Shown in pieces: positions 12,976-25,700 of a stretch of DNA of 64,000 nucleotides (within the stretch, counting starts at the first letter, position 1; every line of letters starts with the position of its first letter). The DNA is taken from NCBI GenBank assembly GCA_032622095.1, contig CP136063.1:266657426-266721425 (forward strand), given 5' to 3'. The notes beneath the pieces were generated by a model. It did no database searches. It was not told the origin of the DNA and saw only the letters and a program-made list of their open reading frames with translations. A program made the position numbers and the translations under genes. The stretch is from Siphonodentalium dalli. Its lineage: Eukaryota; Mollusca; Scaphopoda; Gadilida; Siphonodentaliidae.

Positions 12976-13361
12976 TTAACCCTTTACCCAACAAACCGGC
13001 CAAAACCGGCCAAATAAAGCTTCAACAGCCTAAAATATCTTCGGTCTGTCTCAATAAAACCATACAAATATGGATATCATTGCAACCGGCTCCTTGACCA
13101 CATTGTGATAGCTACAGTTATGCCCTGTGCCAATGCATTCTCTTATATATGCGAGTCGACCATAGGTCGCCTCGCATATATAAGAGAATGCATTGGCCTA
13201 AAAAAACTTTTTACCATTTTTTCTTACATTCTTTAACAATTTTATAATTTTTAATGTATTAAGCCAATGCATTCTCTTATATATGCGAGGCGACCTATGG
13301 TCGACTCGCATATATAAGAGAATGCATTGGCACAGGGCCGTTCTGTTGGGTAAAGGGTTAA
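12976..13361 (-). mobile_element. F1 MITE, copy P4 (inverted)
   Basis: The element lies in reverse orientation 130 bp from P3, with TTAA at 12976-12979 and 13358-13361. Hairpin modules are at 13130-13196 and 13264-13330. The GGCCGGTTTTGGCCGG arm is now on the left. P3 and P4 together form a large inverted pair that could fold. Confidence 0.9.
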
Positions 13362-15962
13362 AAAAATATGTTATAAAATAACAACTTATCGTCCAATTTA
13401 ACGCGGCCCGAACCGTACTAATGCTGCGAAATTTCGCAAGACAACTCAGAAGCATAGCATGCGGGACTCCCGATCGTTGATCGGAAATGTTGCGCTGAAA
13501 ACAAATAAAATTTAATATTCTATGAAATAAGACATTTATTTCCATAATAGAACCACACGCATGTTTACTTTGGAAGTTTGGAACCACTCGCACAAGCACG
13601 CAGGTTCTCGCTTACACTCTGTGTATACATGACACATGCATGCAGCAAACATATTTTATTATATAATGTTTTCGGTCAATTCAAGGTCTAATCGCGCCTT
13701 TCGACGGATGAAATCAGAGGGGAAACAACCCGGACGAAGTCGGGTCACCCTGCTAGTAATAGTATAAAATTGCCCAAAACCTGTTATTTATCAACATTTT
13801 GTTCAACGACATTTTGTCAAATATCTGACCAAAAAAAAGCCACTTGATTTTATAGTTATCCATCCTCATCGCAAATTGGTCAGAGAAAGTCTTCTCGTCG
13901 ACTGTTAACTGGGCCACTTAAAATTATCGGTGGTGAAAAATAATAGATTTCAAACATCGATATCTGATCACTCTTATAGCTTTGATGGGTGGGTTCCTCG
14001 GCTAGAATAAAATTGTTTACCCCCGAAGCAAAGGAAATGGTAATTTGCGAGCTTTAATTTGGATTATGTATATATCTTTAATACTAATTATGGACCCAAA
14101 CGTGATGAGCAATCAATCAGTGTACGAATCGTTAATCTTCGGTTATTTCCGGTTGGTCATCGAAACGCTAAGCAGGAGAAATCGGAAGCAGTATTATAGG
14201 TGTATGTAAATATTGATTATTAAAGATACACCGTTTGTTATCATCAAACCACTATTGGTACATGTTCTATAAACAATTAAATCGAACCAATGAGGCCATT
14301 CATGCATGGGAGGTTTTGATTATCAGACTTTCAAAAGAGGCAATTTGATAGAATTTGACTTTTTGTCCGGCGAGAAAAAACGTCCAATGAACACCTTTTG
14401 ATAAAGAACGTTCATGCACAATCATGGTTTTGCTGCACAAAAGCGATACAATTAAATATTAAAGAGCGTTCGTAACTAATGTACGAGTTATCCTCATGTT
14501 ATTTAGGTCCTTTTTGTAGATTTTATTTTTATTTTCTAGATTTCTGCTTGTGTAATACACGTATACACGAATGGTGATGATTTGTCATTTGCCTGCATGG
14601 TGAACTGAATATGATTTAGGACATTAAATTATTTTGGTGTCAAATTTGATGGGGCATCTTTAATCATATTCTCCAAATTACAAGAATGTCCGTGCTGTAC
14701 CGGAGGGGGTATATCCGCCTTATCCTGAGTGACAGAATAAAGTCGTACCTCACAGAATTCTACTTTTTCCTTTCTGAAGTGCCGAATATAACACCATCAA
14801 ATCATGTTTTATCATTGTGCAAATGACATGTATTGCCAGATACAAATTCTAGTTCAGGAATAATTTTGTTGTATGTGTGTCTCTTGAAGTATACAACGTT
14901 TTAGAAGCCCACGGACGATGTAGGTCTACACTCAGTTCATTGACGTATAGGGTCTGATGGTTTTGGCTTCATGGCCGTACCAATATACAGCGCCTTCCTA
15001 TATATACACATGTATATAGGGCAGCGAGCGCTTATCTTGACCGGTGTCAATGACTGATGAGGATGAACAAAATTTGGTCTATCAATTCAAACATGAGCTG
15101 AAACATCCACCCTGACACATAACCTACGCACCTCATGTAAACAACATGGGTTGCTTGTGTCTGTGTTGGCATTCGTAAGATATTCACCATCATCCGTTTT
15201 TTCGATTTATGAGTGACGTTGTTGTGGGGTATACACTTCGAGGTATTCTAATAACCTCGGGTGCTGACGAGTCTATTTGCGTTGCGTATTTCGACACAAC
15301 ACTGTTCGTAATGAACAGTATACGTTTTTAATAACGGATACGATAATGCCGTTGAGATCGAATTTGGTTTGATTTATTGTGGGGGGGGGGGTCGTCATTT
15401 CAATATGTCATATAACGATGTCAGTTTTACGGGTGGACGAATGACCACGCAGAGGTTTAATTACACCGGGTAATCACTACACTGCACGTAGAAACCACGG
15501 ACCACTAGCATGCAACCGAAAAGCTTGCCCAGATACACGGATTAGGTTAGCTTTCGCGTACCGCCATGGGTCACGAATCCGCGCTTATCTGGAATCTAAC
15601 CAGCTTCGCCATAGCTTGCAGACCAGACACTCTGTTAAAGTGAACGGCGTAGCCTTATATAGTCAGTGTCTAGTCAAGGCGGCTTGTGGCCTAATATGTA
15701 AATCGGAAACCGCGACTGCATGCAATAGGCCTACATGTGCATGAATGTCGCATCATGATGGCGCTGTGCTGCATGGTGGACTTAATAATCATGGTCAAAA
15801 TTATTTGTTCGTGTCATTTTCTTGGACTGCATGCAGCTGCATGTAAGAAATTACTACCACATTTTACGAGTAGTCAACATATCATATTTGAAGGTAATGG
15901 TTTCAAATTTGTCGCTACAGCTTTAAATATATGACGCGGTGGACGCAATGACGATGATCGTG
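13362..15962. other. Unrecognised stretch
   Basis: About 2.6 kb without a matched repeat or credible gene. There is an 11-G run at 15381-15391. The frame at 13198-13599 (minus) is chance reading that continues into P4. The frame at 15737-15934 has no coding support. Confidence 0.45.
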
Positions 15963-16003
15963 GTGGTGGCGGTTGTGGTGGTGGCTGGTGGTGGTGGTGC
16001 CTT
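15963..16003. repeat. GGT-rich microsatellite
   Basis: The block consists of imperfect GGT triplets interrupted by GGC. Confidence 0.8.
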
Positions 16004-16091
16004 TAAAGTGTATTGCTTTCATTGAGACGTTTTGCAGTCGTTAATTGTGTGCAATACACGCTCTGTCTGTTTATTTTCATACATGAATTAT

Positions 16092-16244
16092 GTCCCCCCG
16101 CTGATATAGTTCGTCTAGCATAGTGATTCCCCCCCCCCCGCTGATATAGTTCGTCTAGCATAGTGGTTCCCCCCCCCCGCTGATATAGTTCGTCTAGCAT
16201 AGTGATCCCCTCCCCCGCTGATATAGTTCGTCTAGCATAGTGAT
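16092..16244. repeat. 38-40 bp tandem repeat, four units
   Basis: Each unit reads CTGATATAGTTCGTCTAGCA, then TAGTG and a C-run of variable length. Unit length varies because the C-run varies. The open minus-strand frame is a by-product of the repeat. Confidence 0.9.
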
Positions 16245-16720
16245 TTTTAATAAATCCATCGAACCAGTAAGTTGCGTGTTTTAATTATCTTTATTCGAGT
16301 CATTGCTGGCCATTACCAATACAAATGTCGGCGATCTGTTGTCACCATACCGCCGAAATAACCTCTTCCATAAATAAAAACCATATTCGCACAATGCTAC
16401 AATTCGCGGCCATGGTATTATAAGGCGATCACATTGACTCGTTGCCGCATAGATGTGAATGGTACATAAATTATTCACTGCATGCATGGCTGTACCAAAC
16501 TGTTATCCTTTATTAAATATATAGTGATAAATAGAAACATATAGCAATAATTAGTCCATGTTTAACAGACAGGTCTCCTAGTCAATAGACGTATTTACCG
16601 TGAGTATATTTGCACCTGCTAAATCAAGTGATTGAAATAGTCATGTATATATGGTGTCTATTTATGGGAGAGGTTATTTCCAAGTGAAAATGGAAATGGT
16701 CGAGACCGTTGAGATCAAAT
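16245..16720. other. Unrecognised stretch
   Basis: No gene or repeat was recognised. Confidence 0.4.
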
Positions 16721-17138
16721 CTGAGTTCAGTGTGTCCTTCATTATCAGAATGAGGTCCCCAGAGGGTAAATTTAGTGATGCTATCCCACATAGCGGGCTA
16801 GCATAATCAAATTCACCCTCTGTGGACCTCATTCTGCATTGCCTCGTCTGCTATAGGAGACATAGACTCAGATTGAAGTTTCCAAATGATGAATATTGTA
16901 ATGTGCACCCATTGGGAACCTCGATTATGCAATGTGTCGTCTGCCAATTTGTGGATATAGAGAAACTAAACTAAAACAGAAATAGAATCAATGTGAAGAA
17001 GTTTCTATAAATATTTGATAATAAAGAAAGTTTCCAGAGAAGATGGGGCCCAAGCAGAATGAGGTCCCCAAAGGGTGAATTTAGTATTGCTACCCTCTGT
17101 GGACCTCATTCTGCAAATGACAGGTACACTAAAATCAG
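16721..17138. mobile_element. S element, copy 1
   Basis: The left end reads CTGAGTTCAGTGTG and the right end CACTAAAATCAG, with subterminal CAGAATGAGGTCC palindromes on both sides. The interior carries GACATAGACTCAGATTGAAG. It is homologous over its whole length to copies at 35878-36323 and 54935-55378. No target duplication was resolved. Confidence 0.75.
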
Positions 17139-17589
17139 GCTTGTTGAGATGGTGTTTGATATACACAGGTGTTATAGAACAACCAGAAGCGGTATCAGCC
17201 CACTTCATTCATCTGGGAATATTTAAACAATTGCGTATAAACCTTCAGACGTCACGCAATTCCACTATAATTGTCTGGCGACAGGCAACGTCCCGTGCAT
17301 GTCGACTACCAATCGCCAGTGAATGCACAACACAGCGTGAGGTTATCAGTCTATTTACAAGTCACGTCGCCTGATGTTAAAAATAATTTCACCCAGATAA
17401 TTGACCTTAATGAGAATTTCCGATTTATCACCATAACAGAATGCAGATTTACTGCGCGTTCAATTTACCATAGTCTCGTTAAACTGGCAGTGAAAGAATG
17501 AGATCTCCGTAACTTCTGGTGGCCATGCGTCCATGCAATAATGACTGCTAATTGTTTGCTGATTTTTCATTTTGTGCAATGTGCATGCA
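17139..17589. other. Unrecognised stretch
   Basis: Open frames at 17075-17374 and 17271-17501 show no domain and partly read the S element. No other feature was seen. Confidence 0.35.
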
Positions 17590-17988
17590 TTAACCCTTTA
17601 CCCAACAGAAGGGCCCTGTGCCAATGCATTCTCTTATATATGCGAGTCGACCATAGGTCGCCTCGCATATATAAGAGAATGCATTGGCTTAACACATTAA
17701 AAATTATAAAATTGTTAAAGAATGTAAGAAAAAATGGTAAAAAGTGTTTAAAAAAGATTTTTTTTAGGCCAATGCATTCTCTTATATATGCGAGGCGACC
17801 TATGTCGACTCGCATATATAAGAGAATGCATTGGCACAGGGCATAACTGTAACCATCACAATGTGGTCAATGAGCCGGTTCCAATGATATCCATATTTGT
17901 ATGGTTTTATTGAGACAGACCCAAGATAATTTAGGCTGTTGCAGCTTTATTTGGCCGGTTTTGGCCGGTTTGTTGGGTAAAGGGTTAA
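17590..17988 (+). mobile_element. F1 MITE, copy P5
   Basis: TTAA lies at 17590-17593 and 17985-17988. Hairpins are at 17621-17687 and 17769-17834. The second hairpin has lost one G in its core and is 66 bp long, a rare defect in this otherwise near-identical module. Confidence 0.9.
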
Positions 17989-18103
17989 CCTAAATAATGA
18001 GGACACGATGCTATATTATAGCGCCAGTCGTAGTAATCGCGTGTATTTGAATGCGCTTTCTTGACAACACACGTGTATTTTGTTACATGGTATTTTGGCA
18101 GCT

Positions 18104-18346
18104 ACGAGCATATGCTATACTATTTTCCAAACAAGCTGATACCTAATTTGTGTCCAAACTCACAGTTGCTTGCGTTAACATTCTGACCAATATTGTCTGT
18201 CGAAGGATTCTCCTGGAAGTATGGTTTTGTGTATTCCACGAACCTCCGACTGGAAACTTTGGTCAGAATGTTATAGAGTATTTCCGAACAAATAAGGTAT
18301 AAACTTGTTTTAAAAATAAACTAGCATATGCATATGCTCGTAACAG
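18104..18346. repeat. Foldback repeat of about 240 bp
   Basis: The left end TACGAGCATATGCTATAC is inverted at the right end (GCATATGCTCGTAA). Inner parts also pair, for example AACATTCTGACCAA with TTGGTCAGAATGTT. It is a degenerate MITE-like foldback with no clear target duplication. Confidence 0.65.
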
Positions 18347-18592
18347 TCAAAATGCTATGTTTTGTGTCAATTCCTCATATATTATGTTTTTGTGCGTTTG
18401 CACAATTTGAGTGCGTGGTACTCACCAACATCGAAACGTGATTCCCCACCGTGCCATCAAGTTTTAATTAAACTCTGGTATCTTATTGGACTAATTGGAC
18501 TTATAGGTAATTCAATGTAACAGTAAACTGTTTATATAACAATGGCTTTGACATGCAAAACTCAATTATTGGAGAGTTAGCATTGAGTCCCT

Positions 18593-19051
18593 TTAACCCT
18601 TTCAGTGCCATGGGCCGATCTCATCGGCCATAATTTACGTTCTGTAAAATCGGTCCAAAAAAATAAATAAAAAATAATATATTTTTTTGGGTATGCTTAA
18701 GCATGCTATAGCGAATTTAAAAACAAACTGGACAAAACCTTAGGGGCATGTTATAACTCAAAACTATCACCAAGTATTCATAGTAATAATTTTGATGCCC
18801 ATGAAAAACGTAAGATTCCCTGGCACTAAACCTACAAAATAAGTCTGGCACTGAAAGATTTAATTAAAGAATATAAAAAGGAAAAATTATTAAAATTGTT
18901 AAAAATAATAACAAATGATGAAAAATTGTTAGGCCAATGCATTCTCTTATATATTCGAGGCGACCTATGGTCGACTCGCATATATAAGAGAATGCATTGG
19001 CACAGGGTATATAGGTTGATACAAAAATCCGACTTGCAATGAAAGGGTTAA
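18593..19051. mobile_element. F2 hybrid MITE, copy P6
   Basis: TTAA lies at 18593-18596 and 19048-19051. The left end reads CCCTTTCAGTGCCATGG and is followed by the palindrome GGGCCGATCTCATCGGCC. The right end carries the other F2 subterminal sequence (GGTTGATACAAAAATCC). Only one hairpin module is present, at 18934-19000. The two ends match different F2 members (31319-31355 versus 23698-23935). Confidence 0.8.
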
Positions 19052-19574
19052 CTACGTCGTTATTAAGCTTAAACCAAGAGACACAATTTGCCTGAAGACA
19101 GACACGTACCCAGATCCAGTTACCATGCAGCAAATTCAAAGTCTGACCCTCTGAACTCTTTGCGATAACTGGTATAGATATTACATTCACTCGACGTGAT
19201 GGTCCTCGTATATAAAAACTGGAATACGAAGTTGGCTCTTATTGGCTGATATATGTAGGTGACTAGCCTAATATAGAAGTAATTCTGCGGAATGGCCGAA
19301 ATTTATGACACAGGGCCATGCGTTATTGTTTGCCTTCACTGCGATACGTTGTGAAATGGCCTCTGCATGGTCGGGGATAACCATTTATCTCATGCTATAT
19401 ATCACCACAATGTGGTATCAACTGTCTATATGTTATACATGTACATTGTATTGTACAGGCGTTGTTGCATTAATTATTAGCAACACTATAACCTTTCAAC
19501 AAAATAATATCGAAACGTCTTGCATGCATGCTATAAGATCACTTGATACCATGTATCTCAACTCTGGCTGTCGC
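19052..19574. other. Unrecognised stretch
   Basis: The frame at 19305-19580 lacks recognisable motifs. No repeat was matched. Confidence 0.35.
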
Positions 19575-19990
19575 CCGTAGAGATCATATTCCACTAGTAC
19601 AAAATCTTGGAAGTTTTGACAGGGAATCTTATAACGCGGGGTATATATATTTTTAGTTATTATCTGTTCCTTAATACTGTGCTTCACTGTAGGTGAATGT
19701 CTCAACTCAAAATTGCACGTTTTCTGTGATATTTGTGAGCCGATATCACAATAAAAATTCAATTAATTAACCTGGAGAAATTCCATAATTGTATAAACGA
19801 CGCAAAGCAAAATCGCTCACAAATTCATTTAAATCGTGAAATTTCGAGTTGGGACCTTCACATACAGTGAAGTACATTGTTAAGGAACAGATAATAACTA
19901 AGAAATATATTCCCTGGCGTTTTTTTTTTTATAATGTTCCCTGTCAAAACTTCAAAATGTTCCAAGGTTTTGTACTGATCTCTACGGACA
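19575..19990. repeat. R3 repeat, head-to-head inverted pair
   Basis: The left half (CGTAGAGATCATATTCCACT to about 19745) and right half (about 19800 to TGATCTCTACGGACA) are inverted copies. Both contain GGAACAGATAATAACTA or its complement. The same family recurs at 21291-21560, 22196-22461 and 22660-22965. Confidence 0.7.
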
Positions 19991-20194
19991 TTAGCCAGAG
20001 TATATAATCATGGCATGGTGTGCATGGGGCTCTTATGTCATGCATGTCCCATACTCCACCGCCCCTATAGCTGGACACATGTTTCAGAAGAAAGCATCTA
20101 TCCATGTGTTTCAATGTAAATACCTTGCTGTAGATGTATATTAGATCATGCCAGCAATCTCTACGTTATAGCTACAGAAGAGCTCAATATCTCA

Positions 20195-21291
20195 GGGGGG
20201 GGGGGGTCGGAAAAAAAATTCAGGCACGTATGCTGATTTTTTCCTTTCGACACTTGTTGTGACCCACCCACCCCACGCGTCCAAATTTGTTTTCAGTTTT
20301 CGGCGGGGGGGGGGGGGGGGGTCGGAAAAAAAATTCAGGCACGTATGGCATTTTTCCCCTTTCGATCATTTTTTGTACCCACCCCCACCGCCAAATTTTT
20401 TTCCGTTTTCGGCAGTTTTTTCCGACCATTTTTTGACACCCACCCCCCTTTTAACACTAAAACAGAGATTTGCGGGGGAAAATTCACTGTAAACAGCTGT
20501 ATATGAATTTCTGTGCATACTATTTATCATGGATGTTAACATGGACATGTAAATAGGAATGAGTCATTTTGAGGTCATTCGGCCAAAAAAACATGGCTGC
20601 CAGCGGCCATCTTGGATTTCAAAATTTGCAACAAAATACAACACGATAACTGCCTGCAGTCAGTTTACAGCTAGAATTACATTATTTCTCTCATTATTTC
20701 TCTCATTCAAAGTGGGTTTGAAGCCCAACTCATTGCCAAAACACTAAAAATCAAGCAGGAATATTTTTTTTTAGTTGCGGAAAAAATTGCTTGTTGGTGG
20801 CTTTGTCCAACCACCCACCCCGGCATACGTGCCGGAATTTTGTTCACCCCCCCCCCCCTGTTTTCGGCAGTTTTTCCCGCCCCCTTTAACACTAAAATAG
20901 AGATTTGCGGGGGGAAATTCACTGTAAAGAGCTGTATATGAATTTCTGTGCATACTATTTGTCATGGATGTTAACATTGACATGTAAATAGGAACGAGTC
21001 ATTTTGGGGTCATTCGGCCAAAAAACATGGCTGCCAGCGGCCATCTTGGATTTCAAAATTCAACCCATTAGCATGGGCTACAGGCTATACTGTTTGTCTG
21101 ATCATCATGAAATTTATCATTTATGTTAATATTGACATTCTAAGGTGTTTTAAGCCAAACTCTTTGCAAAAAACAGTCAAAAAACTTGCAGGAAAAAAAG
21201 AATTTTAGTTGCAGAAACAAATTGTTTGTTGGCCCCATCGACCACCCACCACCCCGGCATACGTGTTCGGAAAAAAAATCCACCCCCCCCC
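20195..21291. repeat. R4 repeat: 430-bp direct dimer with G/C homopolymers
   Basis: A block beginning with TTTAACACTAAAACAGAGAT at about 20450 recurs at about 20884. The associated right parts recur at 20709 and 21139, giving a period of about 430 bp. Runs of 12 G (20195-20206), 17 G (20305-20321), 12 C (20847-20858) and 9 C (21283-21291) mark the unit borders. The phrase TCGGAAAAAAAATTCAGGCA occurs twice at the left and in inverted form at the right. Open frames here are low-complexity artefacts. Confidence 0.7.
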
Positions 21292-21560
21292 TGAATATCT
21301 GGGAACTTGTTATGTTCTGACTGGGAACAGTGTAACATTGAAAAAATAACGCAGGTAACATATATCTTAGGTACTATAATAATTAATTTCACAGTAAGTG
21401 AGGGTCCCAGAACCAGATTGCACGATTTAGGCGACTTTTGTGAGCCTATTTCTCTTTGTGTCGGTTACAAGAATAAATCCCCCCCCCCCCCCCCATGATA
21501 ATCAATTCATTTTTATCGCTAAATCGGCTAAGACAAATCGCCGAGAAGAGATTCATGGCA
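21292..21560. repeat. R3 repeat, diverged copy
   Basis: The blocks GGGAACAGTGTAACATTGAA and AGAGATTCATGGCATGA place this in the R3 family. It is interrupted by a 16-C run at 21479-21494. Confidence 0.6.
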
Positions 21561-22191
21561 TGACCTCTGTTTTACTATATGCGCAGTAGAAGGAACCGAC
21601 TCTCTCTTTCTGCACCCTTCATTTCGTCGGCATCCAGGAAAAAAAGAAGCATTTATATGAATCGGTATGTTGCTTCCACCTATGTTCATTCTTTCGTGCT
21701 ATTCTAGGTATTTAAACCGGAATTATACGGGATCCCAGTCCACGTTGTTATTCTAAACACGAGTTCATCCGATACACTTCAACAATGAGATTTAAGATTA
21801 GATAACAAAACACGTTCAGTCCGTATACAGACCCGACATGCACGATGCCCTGCCCGCAGTTTGCAAACAATAAACAGATTGTGTTATCTGTAGTTATCGC
21901 GCACCCCGTGGTCAGCTAATCGGTAGCTACACATTTTTCAAATAAACAAGCGCACGTGGTGCATCCTATCATCTCAGGTGCATGCGAGTTTTAATCTCAG
22001 AACACCGTTGTAGCTGATGATAAGAAGAACATTGACAATGCCCGACATTACGTTAAATTTACGATGTTCCATGGTGAAACCATCGACGTATATTGTATAG
22101 ATCGATGGTGAAACTAAAACAAGAATTACAGTCGTGTACACAGTGAGCGGGAAGGGTTTTTAAACCTGATTTCGTGTTGCTGATAGGAACT
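21561..22191. other. Unrecognised stretch
   Basis: No gene, tandem array or matched repeat was seen. Confidence 0.4.
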
Positions 22192-22195
22192 ATAG

Positions 22196-22461
22196 ATCAT
22201 GTCATGAATCTCTACTCTGCATGGTTGACGTCCGTAGAGATCATATTCAACATGTACAAATCCTGGTAACTGTTTGATGTTCTGAACAGTTCTGACCGGG
22301 AATTATATAACATTGAAAAAAACAGACAGGGCATATATTTCTTTGCTAGTAGTTGTTCCTCTATAATCTACTCCACGTTAGGGGTGTCCCAGCTCGAGAT
22401 TGCATGCTTTTCTGTGACTTTTGTGAGCTGATATCGCCAGAGTAGAGATTCATGGCATGAT
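22196..22461. mobile_element. R3 MITE with defined termini
   Basis: The left terminus ATCATGTCATGAATCTCTAC is inverted at the right terminus (GTAGAGATTCATGGCATGAT, one difference). ATAG occurs directly outside both ends, at 22192-22195 and 22462-22465, a likely 4-bp (or TA) target duplication. The element is 266 bp with no open frame of note. Confidence 0.75.
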
Positions 22462-22659
22462 ATAGGAAGGAGCTAGTCTGATGCATGTTTTCGTGTTGCT
22501 GGAAGGTCAGTCTGCGGCTCTGTATATGTGAATGGTATATCTATTTGCCTTTAATACTTCCTACAACCATGGCAACGGACCCCATATCTGACTATATGTC
22601 ACTGACGCTAAATTCAAAGTGTATCACTTCAGTTCTAGATGACGACTAATCTGGCTACG

Positions 22660-22965
22660 CTCGTAGAGATCATATTCCACCTAATCAAAACCTGGCAACT
22701 GTTTGATGTTCTCACCTGTTTTGACGGGGGATCTTTATAAATTTAAACAGACAGCGCAGGGAACATATCTCTTTATTAATACTTGTTCCTTGATAATCTA
22801 TTTCACAATAGGGGGTTATACAAGAAACTGTTCGATGTTGCATGATTATTGCAAAGTGCCCATTCAGAACGTCAAAAAATTCCCAGGTTTTGAACTGGTG
22901 AGGTATGGTGTTTATAGTCGAGTATCTAGCGTATATCCATAGTAGTGATTCGTGGCATGATCTAC
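22660..22965. repeat. R3 repeat, copy with right terminus
   Basis: It begins near CGTAGAGATCATATTCCAC and ends TGATTCGTGGCATGATC. It shares the CTGTTTGATGTTCT and ACTTGTTCCT blocks with the 22196 copy. The 79-codon frame inside is not supported as a gene. Confidence 0.65.
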
Positions 22966-23197
22966 TTCAGTTCCAGATATATCACCATTATGAAAATGAG
23001 ATGGCACCAATAAGCATATTATGGTGGGGCTGGAGTGGTCAACGTTTCCGCCACAACAGATATCACATTTCTCCATATACGTAAATTAAAAAAACTTGAT
23101 GCCACTGAACCGCATTCATTGTAAACTAGTCAGTGTACTGTGTATTAGGCAATAATTCATATTTCTAAAAACTTAATTAACCATTTCCAGATCTATA

Positions 23198-23701
23198 TTA
23201 AAGGCACGGGCGGCGTTCGTTGCAAAAATATTCATATTTGTTCAAATCGCCATCAACAGAAGGAATATTAAAATATATATAGTTTTGTTCATATGCCAAA
23301 CATAATCAGCGCGTAAATAGTATATTGTCAAGACGTACGATGGTGTACGTAAACAAGAGCCTGCCGTGTTACAAAAGTTGTGCTTCTGTTTACATTAACA
23401 CACAAAAATGATATAAACGCTCTTTATTATTTCCATATCAGGAAAACAGTGACAAATAACGCTCTTTATGTTTACCATATCCGGATCTAAACAAAAGCCA
23501 GGTTCTGTAACGTGTTTTGCTTTTGTTTACATAACAAGGGGAAAACAATTGACAATAACATACTGTTTATGCCATATTTCTGATTGGTATAAGAACAAGG
23601 TTGTCTATATTTTACTACTATTTCTGTTTATGGCGGTTTTTGACGGATGTGAATATTTTAACAGCATACCCACCGCCAACACTTTAACTGGTTATCTTTA
23701 A
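23198..23701 (+). mobile_element. G element, copy 1 (TTAA type)
   Basis: It starts TTAAAGGCACGGGCGGCG and ends with a partly deleted right terminus (ACCCACCGCCAACAC, then ATCTTTAA). Internal hallmarks are two AAACGCTCTTTAT-like words and CCATATCCGGATCTAAAC. Its terminal TTAA (23698-23701) is also the left TTAA of the next element. Matching copies lie at 27097, 58566 and 60411/62862. Confidence 0.8.
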
Positions 23702-23935
23702 CCCTTTCAGTGCCAAGTCCGATTTTTGTATCAACCCATATTTCCTTGATCATTTTTCAAATGTATTGATTATAATAATGTGATACATTGATGGAAAGAG
23801 CTCTAAGAGCTCTTTCCAACAATGTATCACATTATTATACATCAATGTATCACATTATTATAATCAATAACTTTGAAAAATTATCAAGGAAATATGTGTT
23901 GATACAAAAATCGGACTTGGCACTGAAAGGGTTAA
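23698..23935. mobile_element. F2 foldback MITE
   Basis: It is bounded by TTAA at 23698-23701 and 23932-23935, with termini CCCTTTCAGTGCCAAGTCCG and its inverse. Almost the whole 238 bp folds on itself around AAGAGCTCTAAGAGCTCTT. A segment reading AATGTATCACATTATTATA is repeated on the right arm. Confidence 0.9.
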
Positions 23936-24356
23936 ATACTCATTGACAATTAGTTCCCTTAGGAAATGTACAGATAATAAGTTAAACAAACGTTTGTGAA
24001 CTTATTATGTGAACAGTTCCCACTACTGAATATGAATCATTCTGAACTTATTATGTGAACAGTTCCCACTACTGAATATGAATCATTCTGAACAGTTCCC
24101 ACTATATACTGAATATGAATCATTCTGAACAGTTCCCACTATATACTGAATATGAATCATTCTGTACTGTGAACTTATTATCTGAACAGTTCCCACTACT
24201 GAATATGAATCATTCTGGACTTGTATTATCTCTTTGTCTGGCTGGTGTCTGCTCATATATATATAGCCCTAACATCCCTACAACTGAGTAATAAACCATT
24301 TCAATGTATATACGTTTATAGCTGATTGGGAGAATCCATTTACTATAGAAAGGGTG
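23936..24356. mobile_element. H element with internal tandem expansion
   Basis: The H hallmarks are an end reading GAGAATCCATTTACTATAGA next to AAGGGTGAA, together with words such as CAGATAATAAGTT. At 23997-24217 a 37-46 bp unit built on GAACAGTTCCCACTA and TGAATATGAATCATTCT is repeated five times. Its left edge abuts the F2 element, so it may share that TTAA. Confidence 0.6.
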
Positions 24357-25460
24357 AATGCTTATGAAAATCACGAAAACAGAAAGCTAATATTGGTTTA
24401 TTAGTTCAAATAGATTATCTTTGATAGAGAACATAGATTTCCTTTGGAAAAAAGGGTGTATCACAAATTTCCTCCATACAGTCTTTTCCCGGAAAATGAA
24501 CCATTTCTTGCATTATAGGTAAGTGCTCCAGCTTTAGATGAAAGCATACATTTTAGAACGTATAGCTTCGATTCTATAAGATACAGTTTCGGTAAAATTT
24601 GCCATCACCATCAATGTTTATATTAGCCAACTCTGTACTCACTCGCTGTCAAATATTATTATCATATACATAATTGTTACCGATGAACATGCATTGTTGT
24701 TATTTTTCTGGGGAAATACTGTGCTAAAACAATTCGATATATATAAATATAGATTTAAGATAATATACACATTTTGAACGTACCATATACACCTCGCGAA
24801 CGACAATAAAACGTATCATATCTACATGTATATCCAAGCAACCAGTAAGATCTCTACGTCCTCTCGAAACCTGCACGATTTATATTAACATTTTTCCCGG
24901 GGTGCTTCTGGATCGCTTGTATAGACACGATTCGAGTTTCTTGCAGACATTGTCCGAGTTTTTTTCTTTCTTTCTTTTGGTGCCGTTCGTCTGATATAAC
25001 CTGATATACGTGCAAACCGATTATGCTCACCATGGGGGACATGTACAATTGCAAAATTACACTTATTTTACATCACGTGCACTGTGATCATATTTATACA
25101 ATCAAAATACGCATCTACAAATCGTTTGCTATTCACGCAACATGATTATGCCCAGTTAGTGCAGCTTTTTGCATGTTGGTTGCGGAATCGCAGGTATAAA
25201 TTTATGCTACCGTTGCGGCGCAATGGTGATTGGGACAGAATACCAAGGAAGCAGGGCCATTACGACAATCATAAATCAGTGTGTCGTCACTATCTATTAA
25301 CTGTTCACCAGCACCGTTATTATTCTGTCGTTACTCTCGACGTATTAACTGGTGGTGCCACCGTCGAGTGATATATGAGACTAACGCCTGCAACAACGCG
25401 TATTTTCTGTTGAGGCGGAGAATATTTCCGGATTCATTGGCGGACCAAGTTCTCAAGCAT
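24357..25460. other. Unrecognised stretch
   Basis: It contains a pyrimidine-rich tract near 24960-24980. Short frames at 24854-25054 and 25084-25463 have no coding signature that I trust. Confidence 0.4.
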
Positions 25461-25700
25461 TGAAATAGTGAGCCTGTCATCTGCAGAATGAGGTCCGCAG
25501 AGGGTGAATTTAGTGATGCTACCCCGCATAGCGGGTTAGCATAACCAAATTCACCCTCTGGGAACCTCATTCTGCTGAGGTGTAAGCAGAATGAGGTTCC
25601 CAGAGGGTGAATTTGGTGATGCTAACCCGCTATGAGGGGTAGCATCACTAAATTCATCCTCTGGGGACCTCATTCTGCAAATGACAGGCACACTATTTCA
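25461..25700. mobile_element. S element, rearranged palindromic copy
   Basis: The ends TGAAATAGTG and CACTATTTCA are inverted, each followed by the S motif GCCTGTCAT with CAGAATGAGGTCC. The interior is two back-to-back palindromes around GCTAACCCGC. The long internal section of the other S copies is missing. Confidence 0.75.

Noticed and set aside
20220-20548. Glycine- or proline-rich short proteins
   Set aside because: They are translations of G and C homopolymers in the R4 repeat.
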